This document shows positions 8,776 through 18,400 of a DNA stretch of 64,000 nucleotides, in pieces. The notes beneath the pieces were generated by a model that was given only the letters and a program-made list of their open reading frames with translations, searched no databases and had not been told where the DNA came from. The first letter of the stretch is position 1. The number at the start of each line of letters is the position of its first letter. The position numbers were made by a program, and so were the translations under genes. The stretch comes from an uncultured Candidatus Poseidoniales archaeon (GTDB taxonomy: Archaea; Thermoplasmatota; Poseidoniia; Poseidoniales; Thalassarchaeaceae): contig CACELO010000002.1 of the NCBI GenBank assembly GCA_902560445.1, positions 1 through 64,000 of the forward strand, written 5' to 3'.

Positions 8776-11202
8776 ATGAATAGCACCGCCTACAGAGCCG
8801 CTTTGATGAGTTTAGTACTAGTTTTGTCCAGCCTAGCTGGATGTATCTCTGAAGATGAAGAAGATCCCACAATCATGGTATCAACCTATCACGTCGCAGA
8901 ATTAGTATCTGCAGTGGCAGGAGACACGCTAAATGTCGAGATAATCAGTCCTTCGAATGTTCCAGTTCACGACTATGAACCCTCGGCCGCTGACATCGTA
9001 AGACTACAGAATTCGGATATGTTCTTCTATCACGGCCTAAACTTAGAACCGTGGGTCGAATCGACACTGGCCTCTCTCGGGGAAGATGCTCCGATTTCAG
9101 CAATGACACACGTCATGCCTTCCGGGGAGGTTGCTCTAGACTACGAGTCAATGCTTGTTGCAAACCTCTGTGAAGCACTGACGGAAGGACCATTTGAGAG
9201 TACTACTTTGGGCACCATGTCCGATGACCACGATGATCACGACGATCATGATGATCACGATGACCACTCAGATGAGGAAGGCGACCATGATGATGATCAT
9301 GATGAACACGCAGATGAGGAAGGCGACCATGATGATGATCACGATGACCACTCAGATGAGGAAGGCGACCATGATGATCACGATGATCATGAAGGACACG
9401 AACATGCAGAAGCAGAGGAGACTATCCAGAATCCAGCAGATTGTCCAGCTGACACAGTAATCTCAATCTTCCACATGGAAGAGGGAGAATACGTTCTTGA
9501 ATTCGAATCAGAGCATGATGAGGACTTCAACATGGCTGCTTTGAAGATGCCAGGTGGACACGCACACCACCACCATGGTCATGGCTCAGGTCCATTCGAG
9601 TGGGCGGGAATTTTCAGTATCACTGATGTATCTCATACATGGACAATGGAGAAAGTCGACGGTTCCTATGCCGACCCAAGCATGCGCGTGGTCCTAATTC
9701 CAACCGACACACCTACCGAAGAAACAATGCACAGTTTGGAAGATGGCGTAGAGGCGCTTATCGAAGGCGACACATGTACAATCATAGAAGATGGAGAATC
9801 CATGACACCTGTTGAAGGTGGATCATGCTTCGAATGGCACGTTGGTACTGGAGATATCTCTACATTTACTATTGATACAACTGGAATAAGTGGATTTGCC
9901 GCCTACACAGCACACAGTCCGTATGAATTCGAAGCTACTCAACACTACCTCAAAGACTCAGCTGGTAACGATGTCGAACACGTTGCCGAAGAAGGCGGTG
10001 GTGGCCACGGTGACCATGGTGACCATGGTGATGAACACGGAGATGAGCATGGAGACGAGCATGGAGATGAGATGTGTCACAACACTGAGACACATGAGAA
10101 CTATGAATCCACTGAGGAGGAGTGTGAGGCCGCAGGACATGTCTGGAATGAAGATGGTCATGGTGATCATGACGGCGTCTGCCATGATGCCTCTACGCAC
10201 GAGAATCACAATGAGTACGAAACAGAAGAGGAGTGTGAGGCTGCAGGTCACATGTGGATGGAAGAAGAGAGTCATAACCTTCCCGAAATCCATGCAGATT
10301 TCGTTGCTCACACTCTATCTTTCCCACACGATGGCCATGATGATGATCACGATGACCACTCAGATGAGGAAGGCGACCATGATGATGACCACGATGACCA
10401 CTCAGATGAGGAAGGTGACCATGATGATGATCATGGTGATCACTCAGATGAGGAAGAGCATCACGAATTCGGATACGTTGTCATTCACATTGAGGAAGAG
10501 GGAGATTACGGATTCGCTCTACCTAATGAGGTAGAATTCTTCGTTCTCATGGATGAAGGAGACCATGGACATGACGATCATGATGATCACGATGACCACT
10601 CAGATGAGGAAGATGATCACTCAGATGAGGAAGATGATCACGATGACCACTCAGATGAGGAGATTGAGTTTGACCCACACAGCTGGCTATCGCCACTTGC
10701 ATTCAAAGCACAAGTAGATGTCGTCAAGGATGTCTTGGTTGCAAACTTCCCCGAACATGAAGCAACATTCAACGAGAATGCTGATGCTTTCAAGGGTCAA
10801 TTAGACAACTTGCACATCAAGTTTGACGGCCTAAAAGATGAGTGTGACCAGAGAACTGTGGTTGCTAATCACAACGCTTACTCTTACCTGGGCAACAAAT
10901 ACGACATACGCTTCGTCACTGTGCACGGACTAGATCCAGAAGGAGAGCCGACTGCAGCAGACGTTGCAGAAGTAGTCGAGCAAATTGAAGAAGATAGTTT
11001 GACGGTGTTGTTTGTAGAGGAATATACAGATGAAAGTGCTGTTAGTGGAATAGTTGAGCAGACTACTTCAGACACAATGCCTCAAGGAATCAGTATTCAA
11101 ATATTGTACACAATGGAACTACCGCCGAAAGATTCTGCAGACACATACCTGACATTGATGGATAAGAACTACGAAAATCTGAAGTCCGGAATGGGCTGTT
11201 GA
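8776..11202 (+). CDS. znuA: ZnuA-like metal-binding lipoprotein (cluster A-I SBP) with very long His/Asp-rich insertions
   Basis: Lipobox LSSLAGC; VSTYHVAELVSAVAGDTLNVEIISPSNVPVHDYEPSAADIVRLQNSDMFFYHGLNLEPW; C-terminal half FDPHSWLSPLAFKAQVDVVKDVL...VANHNAYSYLGNKYDIRFVTVHGLDPEGEPTAADVAEVVEQI. Hundreds of residues, including HDDHDD/HSDEEGDHDD repeats, are inserted between the two. Confidence 0.93.
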   Translation: MNSTAYRAALMSLVLVLSSLAGCISEDEEDPTIMVSTYHVAELVSAVAGDTLNVEIISPSNVPVHDYEPSAADIVRLQNSDMFFYHGLNLEPWVESTLASLGEDAPISAMTHVMPSGEVALDYESMLVANLCEALTEGPFESTTLGTMSDDHDDHDDHDDHDDHSDEEGDHDDDHDEHADEEGDHDDDHDDHSDEEGDHDDHDDHEGHEHAEAEETIQNPADCPADTVISIFHMEEGEYVLEFESEHDEDFNMAALKMPGGHAHHHHGHGSGPFEWAGIFSITDVSHTWTMEKVDGSYADPSMRVVLIPTDTPTEETMHSLEDGVEALIEGDTCTIIEDGESMTPVEGGSCFEWHVGTGDISTFTIDTTGISGFAAYTAHSPYEFEATQHYLKDSAGNDVEHVAEEGGGGHGDHGDHGDEHGDEHGDEHGDEMCHNTETHENYESTEEECEAAGHVWNEDGHGDHDGVCHDASTHENHNEYETEEECEAAGHMWMEEESHNLPEIHADFVAHTLSFPHDGHDDDHDDHSDEEGDHDDDHDDHSDEEGDHDDDHGDHSDEEEHHEFGYVVIHIEEEGDYGFALPNEVEFFVLMDEGDHGHDDHDDHDDHSDEEDDHSDEEDDHDDHSDEEIEFDPHSWLSPLAFKAQVDVVKDVLVANFPEHEATFNENADAFKGQLDNLHIKFDGLKDECDQRTVVANHNAYSYLGNKYDIRFVTVHGLDPEGEPTAADVAEVVEQIEEDSLTVLFVEEYTDESAVSGIVEQTTSDTMPQGISIQILYTMELPPKDSADTYLTLMDKNYENLKSGMGC
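9221..9410 (+). repeat. In-frame tandem repeat block encoding DDHDDHSDEEGDHDDDH units
   Basis: Repeated GATGACCACTCAGATGAGGAAGGCGACCATGATGATGATCAC-like units. Confidence 0.9.
10072..10272 (+). repeat. Duplicated Cys/His module within znuA
   Basis: CHNTETHENYESTEEECEAAGHVW and CHDASTHENHNEYETEEECEAAGHMW are paralogous adjacent copies. Confidence 0.85.
10330..10465 (+). repeat. Second His/Asp-rich tandem repeat block in znuA
   Basis: Same 45-bp-like unit (GATGATGATCACGATGACCACTCAGATGAGGAAGGCGACCAT) as 9221-9410. Confidence 0.9.
10555..10665 (+). repeat. Third His/Asp-rich tandem repeat block in znuA
   Basis: GATGATCACGATGACCACTCAGATGAGGAAGATGATCAC units, immediately before the DPHSWLSP half. 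Confidence 0.9.
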
Positions 11203-11324
11203 TTTAACTAACGCTCCTGTAATGAACGCTGTCAATTGACCAATGCTCACGTTAATGTGAGGAGTGGTTGATAAACTCAACAGGATATGAATGAATATCT
11301 CCTTGAGGACATGGTGGTGCAGTT

Positions 11325-12158
11325 ATGGATAGTGGTCCGCTTGCTGTTGGTATCAAACCTAAAGAAAAAGACGCTGGTAACGCTGCTTGTATAGTCGACG
11401 TAGATCAATTATCTGTAATTAGAGGAAATAAATTAATTCTCAAAGATATAGACTTTAAGATACAAAAGGGAGAATTTATTGGTATAGTTGGCCCAAATGG
11501 AGGAGGTAAAACAACACTTCTTCTGTCAATCCTAGGCATCCTAAAACCAAGTAAAGGAAAAATCAAGCTCTTTGGAAATAAACCGATGTCAAAAAATCTC
11601 GATGGGAAAATATCTTGGGTTTCTCAAGCAGCCTCCAACATACCAAATGATTTGCGTGTGACAGTCCGAGAATTAGTCGCGTTAGGGACCATAAATAGAA
11701 AAAACATGTTCTGGGGATGGAGGGATAACAAGAAAGTCGAGCAAGTAATTGATATGGTGGGTTTGAGAGATGTGTCAAAAATTGACATTGGAAGATTATC
11801 CGGCGGTCAAAGACAGAGGGCTGTAATCGGCCGTGCCTTGGCTTCAGATGCAGAAATAATCATTCTCGATGAGCCACTAGTAGGGATTGATCGTGAAGCA
11901 AAAAATGCTCTTCTAAAATTACTTGATGACCTTTGCCATACAGAAGAAAAAACAATCATCATGGTATCTCATGACTTAGCAGCAGTACGTCATACTACAC
12001 ATCGAATGGTATACCTTGAGGGATCCATAAGATTTGATGGCATACCGCCAGATTTCCCTACACTTGAGGAATTAGCGCTACTTAGAGGTATCAAAGATGT
12101 TCATGGGGGTCATCACTACGATCACTCCGAAGAGGATTGCGATGGAGAGCATGATTAA
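11325..12158 (+). CDS. znuC: Zinc/manganese ABC transporter ATP-binding protein with His/Asp-rich C-terminal tail
   Basis: GPNGGGKTTLLLSILGIL, LSGGQRQRAVIGRALA, IIILDEPLVGID; tail HGGHHYDHSEEDCDGEHD. Confidence 0.92.
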   Translation: MDSGPLAVGIKPKEKDAGNAACIVDVDQLSVIRGNKLILKDIDFKIQKGEFIGIVGPNGGGKTTLLLSILGILKPSKGKIKLFGNKPMSKNLDGKISWVSQAASNIPNDLRVTVRELVALGTINRKNMFWGWRDNKKVEQVIDMVGLRDVSKIDIGRLSGGQRQRAVIGRALASDAEIIILDEPLVGIDREAKNALLKLLDDLCHTEEKTIIMVSHDLAAVRHTTHRMVYLEGSIRFDGIPPDFPTLEELALLRGIKDVHGGHHYDHSEEDCDGEHD

Positions 12159-12175
12159 TCGAAGGAGGTAGTGTA

Positions 12176-13135
12176 ATGGGAATTGGTGAAATACTGTTGA
12201 ATGGATATGGTCGCTATTTTGATGGAATTGGGGTTGAAATGGAACGTATTGCCCCCTATGTTCCGGGTGATACTTTTCCATATTTTTTCACCATGGAAAT
12301 ATTTCAGAGAGCCCTAGTATCATCAATTCTAGTGACAGTAATTGCCGGCCTTTTAGGGTCTTATCTCTTGATTCGAAATCTTGCTCTGATTGGTGATGGA
12401 TTAGCTCACGTGTCATTTGGAGCGATTGCGATTGGATTGGTTGCACCTTTAGCAATTGGACCATATTGGTATGCTTTGTTTTTCAGTATTTTTGCAGCTC
12501 TATGCATTTACGAATTGCAATGGCGTGAAATCCTACGAGGAGATGCATCGATTGCTATTTTTCTAACCGGAAGTCTGGCTCTTGGTTTAGTATCATTGCG
12601 TATATGGGGTGCTGGAATAACTTCAGATATACACAGCTACCTATTTGGGAATATTCTCCTAATAGAGTGGTCCGAATTTGATGTGATAATATGGATTTTC
12701 ATTTTGGTATTGGTTACTTTATTTTTCATTCATCCAATTCTTTTAGCCTCAACAATTGACCCTCTGGCAGCACGCGTACAGGGGTTACCAGTAAGGTATG
12801 TTGGCTGGTTATTTAGCGCGCTAACGGCGGCAGTGGTTGTTAGTATGGTTCAAGTCGTGGGAACGCTATTAGTCACTGCACTACTGGTTACGCCGGCTGC
12901 AACTGCTCAATTTATTGGCAAAAGTTTCCGATCTTGCATGATTTGGACCCAATTTTTCGGGCTATCATCAGTATTGCTGGGGGTATATCTTTCAGCAGAA
13001 TACGACACAGGGAGTGGTTCAATGATTGCTTTGGTGGCTACCTGTATTTTTGCCTTCGTTGCTGTATTACATACAGTTAGTTTAGCAAAATATTCGAAGT
13101 TATCGATATTATCCGGATTCCCGATTCGGAAATAA
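12176..13135 (+). CDS. znuB: Zinc/manganese ABC transporter permease
   Basis: ABC-3 family membrane protein: FFTMEIFQRALVSSILVTVIAGLLGSYLLIRNLALIGDGLAHVSFGAIAIG; GGAGG ribosome-binding motif upstream. Confidence 0.92.
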   Translation: MGIGEILLNGYGRYFDGIGVEMERIAPYVPGDTFPYFFTMEIFQRALVSSILVTVIAGLLGSYLLIRNLALIGDGLAHVSFGAIAIGLVAPLAIGPYWYALFFSIFAALCIYELQWREILRGDASIAIFLTGSLALGLVSLRIWGAGITSDIHSYLFGNILLIEWSEFDVIIWIFILVLVTLFFIHPILLASTIDPLAARVQGLPVRYVGWLFSALTAAVVVSMVQVVGTLLVTALLVTPAATAQFIGKSFRSCMIWTQFFGLSSVLLGVYLSAEYDTGSGSMIALVATCIFAFVAVLHTVSLAKYSKLSILSGFPIRK

Positions 13136-13158
13136 TTACTAAGAATAAATCTTCACAA

Positions 13159-13887
13159 TTACCCAGAACGTTGCCTTTGCGCCTCGATAGCCACGGCTGA
13201 AAGAGGCGCTTGAAGATTGAATGAAGGTACAAATCCAGTCATTGGGATCTTGATAATCTCATCAGATGCGGCCAAAACTTCCTCGCTTATTCCATACCTT
13301 TCCCCGCCAACTATCAGAATCACGTTTCCAGTAAGATCCGTTTCCCAAGGGTTATCGCCTCCAATGTCCTCTACTGAAATTATTCTGAAACCAGCCTGTT
13401 TAGCTGAATTTATGGATTCAATCGCGTTACGCCAGAAGACTGGTATGAATCTATGCGCTTTCATGGATGCACGTTTTGCTGCACTTCTCTCTTGGTTATT
13501 CAATTGACCATCAATTATCACTGCATCTGCCCCTGAAACTTCCGCAGTCCGTATACAAAAACCAATGTTGACTGGGTATTTTGCCCCATCAAGCATCCAA
13601 ATTAGACCACCGGACTGTAGAATTTCTTCGAAGCTAGCTGAGGGATTTCTTCCAACCAAAGCAAGAATTTCCGGCGGGTCATCAGAATTGTTCCTTGCCA
13701 TTCTCCACAAATCATTCTCTGAGCCTTCAATCACGCGGATTTTGGATTTTCCTGCCAGGGAAATGATCTCATCTACCTCCTGATTATCATGAGCTCTTTT
13801 TACTAAAATTAATGATATGGGGTATCCTTTTTCAATAGCATCTCGAACCTCGTCGGTTCCACAGAGTTGCATCGACATCAGCATCAC
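13159..13887 (-). CDS. SpoU/TrmH-family RNA 2'-O-methyltransferase
   Basis: NIGFCIRTAEVSGADAVIIDGQ, LIVGGERYGISEEVLAASDEIIKIPMTGFVPSFNLQAPLSAVAIEAQRQR motifs. Confidence 0.88.
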   Translation of the reverse strand: MMLMSMQLCGTDEVRDAIEKGYPISLILVKRAHDNQEVDEIISLAGKSKIRVIEGSENDLWRMARNNSDDPPEILALVGRNPSASFEEILQSGGLIWMLDGAKYPVNIGFCIRTAEVSGADAVIIDGQLNNQERSAAKRASMKAHRFIPVFWRNAIESINSAKQAGFRIISVEDIGGDNPWETDLTGNVILIVGGERYGISEEVLAASDEIIKIPMTGFVPSFNLQAPLSAVAIEAQRQRSG

Positions 13888-14664
13888 TCATTGACGATTT
13901 TTCATCTCAAAAATCGGAATTGGATTCATCTTGTGTGAATTGGCTTTGTTGAATCCCCTATATATTTCGAGAACCAAATGTTGTCGTTCAGTCATATCCT
14001 CTTCTGAGGGATTATTTTCGTGAGCCATTGCCCACTCTAATTCTGTGTATGTAGCTCCGATTTGTTCCTCATCAGTTCTACCATCATTCCACAATCCATC
14101 CGTAGGCGCTGCCTGTTGGATTTCATCTATGATGTCCAGAGCCTTGGCAACCTCATAGACTTCTGATTTCATTAGGTCTGCGATCGGTGAAATATCGACT
14201 CCACCATCACCGTATTTTGTGAAAAAGCCAACTCCAAAGTCTTCAACTTTATTTCCAGTTCCAACTACTATACCACCTGTTGAACCTGCAATCGCGTAGA
14301 GAGTTGTCATTCGTAACCGTGCACGAGAATTAGCTAGTGCAAGGGGCGATAAATCGTTATCATTCATTTCTTGAGTGAATCTATCATATGTGCCTGTCAA
14401 ATCTACTAATCTGCCTTCTACATTATCAAAATTAGATTCTAGCCAAGAAATATGCTTGTTCGATAACTCGTTTTGCTTTCGGTCTTGGTGGATTGGCATG
14501 TTGAGAACAATTGTAGTTAGACCTGTTTTAGCCGAGAGGGTTGAAGATACGGCAGAATCGATGCCACCAGAAACTCCAATGACTAGAGTGGATATGCCAT
14601 TACTTTCGGCATAATCTGCTATCCAAGCAGTAATTTCGTCCGCTAATTCACTCCAATCAATCAC
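13888..14664 (-). CDS. nadE: NAD(+) synthase
   Basis: LVIGVSGGIDSAVSSTL PP-loop, GTGNKVEDFGVGFFTKYGDGGVDISPIADLMKSEVYEVAKAL. Confidence 0.93.
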   Translation of the reverse strand: MIDWSELADEITAWIADYAESNGISTLVIGVSGGIDSAVSSTLSAKTGLTTIVLNMPIHQDRKQNELSNKHISWLESNFDNVEGRLVDLTGTYDRFTQEMNDNDLSPLALANSRARLRMTTLYAIAGSTGGIVVGTGNKVEDFGVGFFTKYGDGGVDISPIADLMKSEVYEVAKALDIIDEIQQAAPTDGLWNDGRTDEEQIGATYTELEWAMAHENNPSEEDMTERQHLVLEIYRGFNKANSHKMNPIPIFEMKNRQ

Positions 14665-14676
14665 ATTCTCACCGTT

Positions 14677-15366
14677 TCAATGACATGCAAAGCCGTATTT
14701 CTTTAGACGCCAATAGTTGTATGGCCATGGAGTCAAGAATCCAACAATCAACATTGGAATCACAGCCATGGGATCCAGTCCAAGTTGACCCCCAGTGTAA
14801 ATTAGGTCAGTTGTCTCCATGGCGATTTCCATCATTAGCATGGAGATAAATGACATACCAAATGCAGTTGAAAGTGCATTTCTAAAATCCATTTGGCCAC
14901 GAACTAAAATTGCAGTTTCCAACATAACACTCGTTGCGAGTCCGTTGATCAATGGTAGCAAGAACAAGAAGATGATGTACAAATCGAAGCTACTAGAACC
15001 CGGGGTAATCAAGTCCCAATTGAGATGATGGTGGACCCCATAGTATTGGTATGCTGCTAGAGTGCCGAACTCCCCAATAGAGCATCCAATCAAGCACCAT
15101 TTCGTATTGTTGGCAGATTGCCGCCAAACGCTTCCGTCGCGCCAATGAAAATTCTCGCCCTGACCATCTACCGTGTAGCCAATCGCACGTACTGCTCCGG
15201 TCATCAAATCTCTAGATATCCCTGAGTGCGAGACAATAGCTAAGCCTGATTCATGAGAGACCTCGGCCGAGGACACTCCAGATACGCCTTCGAGTGCATT
15301 TCGCACCCTTCCGGCACATCCATCGCAAGTCATCCCCCCGACTTCGAGCGTGATGGTATCTGACAT
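14677..15366 (-). CDS. HMA heavy-metal-binding domain fused to a DUF4396-like membrane domain
   Basis: N-terminal VGGMTCDGCAGRVRNALEGVSGV; C-terminal multi-TM WCLIGCSIGEFGTLAAYQYYG...ATSVMLETAILVRGQMDFRNALSTAFGMSFISMLMMEIAMETTDL. Confidence 0.75.
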   Translation of the reverse strand: MSDTITLEVGGMTCDGCAGRVRNALEGVSGVSSAEVSHESGLAIVSHSGISRDLMTGAVRAIGYTVDGQGENFHWRDGSVWRQSANNTKWCLIGCSIGEFGTLAAYQYYGVHHHLNWDLITPGSSSFDLYIIFLFLLPLINGLATSVMLETAILVRGQMDFRNALSTAFGMSFISMLMMEIAMETTDLIYTGGQLGLDPMAVIPMLIVGFLTPWPYNYWRLKKYGFACH

Positions 15367-15416
15367 GTATACAACCCCGCTGAATTAGCCTTTGAACCCT
15401 TGCAATTAGCCATAAG

Positions 15417-15429
15417 CGCCCTTTGGGCG
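15417..15429. other. GC-rich triloop hairpin CGCCC-TTT-GGGCG upstream of ileS
   Basis: 5-bp perfect inverted repeat 43 nt before the likely ileS ATG. Confidence 0.4.
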
Positions 15430-15471
15430 ACCCCCTCAAGTTCAAGACGACATCTCAGTTCGGGTGCTCCG

Positions 15472-18400
15472 ATGGTAGTGCCCACGCAAGCAGGTGATCT
15501 TGATCCGGTCGCCCTAGAGACTGCCTTAATGCAAACCTGGAGCGATGAGAAGACATTCGCCCAGAGCATTGAGGAGCGCCGCCAAGGTGCATCTCCTTTC
15601 ACCTTCCTAGAAGGTCCGCCTACTGCTAACGGAAAACCTGGTATTCATCACGTTATTTCTCGTCTATTCAAGGACTTAGTTTGTCGATGGAAGACTATGG
15701 AAGGGCACATCGTGGAAAGAAAGGCTGGCTGGGATACTCACGGACTTCCTGTTGAAATCGAAGTTCAAAAACAACTGGATTTGATGAGTAATGAAGCGAT
15801 TGAGGCCTACGGTATGGAAGCATTCAATCAGAAATGCAAGGAGAGTGTTTGGACTTACGAACAAGCATGGCGAGAAATGACCGAAAGAATGGGATTCTGG
15901 GTCGACATGGATGACCCGTATGTCACCTTGCACGACGAATTCATTGAATCTGCTTGGTGGTCTTTGAAGCAAATGTTCGACAAAGGACTGTTGTTCAGAG
16001 GACATAAGGTCCTACCTTATTGCCCCCAAACAGGAACCAGTTATTCTAGTCATGAAGTTGCTCTTGGATACAAGGAAGTTTCAGAACCTGCGGTTTTTGT
16101 TAAGTTCAAATTGTTAGATGATGATGCTTCTGTCTTGGCTTGGACAACCACTCCTTGGACGCTCCCTGGAAATGTTGGACTCGCAGTTGGGCCAGATGTG
16201 ACTTATGTTCGAGTCAAGATTACAGCTCCGCCATCAGACTCATGGGAGGGGCGTGGAGGATCTCCAATAGAGGAAGAATTGATTCTTGCCAAGGACCTAA
16301 TGAGTACAGTTTTGAGACATCAAGTGGAAGTTATTGACGAATTTCCAGGCTCAAATTTAGTCGGTATGTCATACCAACCTCTGTTTGAAGGTGCAATTGA
16401 TGGATCGAATCATCCCGCTGCGTGGACAATCGTAGGTGCTGACTTCGTTACCACTACTGACGGTACAGGTGTTGTGCACACAGCGGTAATGTATGGTGAA
16501 GACGATTACAATCTCGGAATGAAGGAAGGTTTTCCTGCACAACATACCGTTGGAATGGATGGAAGATTTGTTGAAGGAACTCATATGCAACTTGACGGAA
16601 GATACGTCAAGGATTGTGATTCCGATATTATTGACCTACTCGCAGAGCAAAATTCACTCTACAGAGAGCACACATATACTCACGATTACCCACATTGTTG
16701 GCGAACAGATCATCCTCTGTTGTACTATGCAATGGACAGTTGGTTCGTTCGAATGACTGCGGTCAAGGAACAAATCCTGCAATACAATTCCGAAGTAGAG
16801 TGGGCTCCTTCGTGGACTGGTGAAAAGCGCATGGGTGAATGGCTTTCCAACATCAAAGATTGGGCGATTAGTCGAGAAAGGTATTGGGGAACTCCAATCC
16901 CAGTTTGGATTTGCCAAGAATGTGGTAAGGAACACTGCATAGGAAGTATCGATGAAATGGAGGAAATGAAAACCGCTGATTCCTCAATACCTCCAGAATT
17001 ACACAGACCCTACGTTGACGATGTAAAATTGCGCTGCCCATCGGATGGATGTTCTGGAGAAATGATTCGAGAGCCCTATGTCATGGATTGTTGGTTCGAT
17101 TCCGGATGTGCTTCTTTCGCCCAATGGCATTATCCATTTGAGAATCATGATAAATTCGACGGTTCATTCCCTGTGGACTACATTTGCGAGGCTGTCGACC
17201 AAACTCGTGGTTGGTTCTATTCGCTCATGGCAGTATCTACTACGGTATTCGATAGCATATGCTACAGAAGATGTCTCTCATTGGGTCATATTCTGGATAA
17301 AGATGGTAAGAAAATGTCGAAATCAAGAGGGAATGTTGTCAATCCCTGGGACCATTTCAACAAGGAAGGTTCAGATTCAATTCGCTGGTATATGATGACA
17401 CAAAGTGCCCCTTGGTCACCGACTAATTTCGACCCTAACGGAGTTCGCGATTCATATGCTAAGATGTTCCTGACTCTTTGGAATGTTCATCGATTCCATG
17501 CAGACTATGCCGCACTTGATGGATTTGACCCAGATGAGGAGGAAGGATTTGTTGAGGTATCTGAAAGAAGTCCACTCGACCGTTGGATCCTCTCAAGATT
17601 ACATACGGTTTCCAATGCTTACCACGACCAATTCGTTGCTTGGGATTTCCATAAAGCAGGTAGGGATTTGGAATCATTCGTTGTTAATGACTTGTCCAAT
17701 TGGTATGTGCGCAGAAGTCGGCGACGACTTTGGGATGAGGCTGATTCAAGCGATAAGCGAGCCTGTCAGCACACCCTTCACGAGGTACTTCTCACAGTTT
17801 GCCGCCTGATGGCACCGGTGGCTCCATTCATGCCAGATCAGATTCACCGAGACCTGACTGGAGTATCCGTACATCTTGCTGATTGGCCGGTTGGCTCGAA
17901 ATTAGTAGATTCAACCCTACCACCTCAGGACTGGGCATTGGAGCAGGAGATGGCCTTGGTTCGAACGTTGGCAGAAACCGGACGTCGAATTCGGGTTGAA
18001 GCGGATCGTAGACAGCGACTACCATGCAAGTCTGGATGGATAGTTGGTGGCCCGGACATTTCACAATTCCATGATTTATTATCTGAAGAGTTGAATGTTG
18101 AATCACTGACTACGGAAGATGACCTCGAGCGCTTCCAAAGAATCGTTATCGAACCGAATAGAAAGTCACTTGGTGCAAAGTGCCGTCAAGATTTGCCCGC
18201 GGTTCTAGCATTACTCACAGAAGCAGATCCTGAGAACCTACTACTCGAAATTGACGCAGGAATCTGTATCCTTGAAGGATATGACATAACAATGGAAGAC
18301 ATAGAAATTCGGAGAGTCGAACAAGAAGGTTATGCTGCAGCAACAATCTCTGACGAGGAAATAGGAGATGTCTCTTTAGTACTCGACATGGTTTTGGACC

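Noticed and set aside
9194-10534. Alternate-frame ORFs within znuA (9194-9460, 9890-10534 on +, 9958-10311 on -)
   Set aside because: They come from the GAT/CAT-rich repeats read in other frames (MTTQMRKATMMM...), with no protein-like composition.
11246-11261. CTCAC-GTTAAT-GTGAG inverted repeat between znuA and znuC
   Set aside because: Five-bp arms in an AT-rich spacer; could be a weak terminator or chance.
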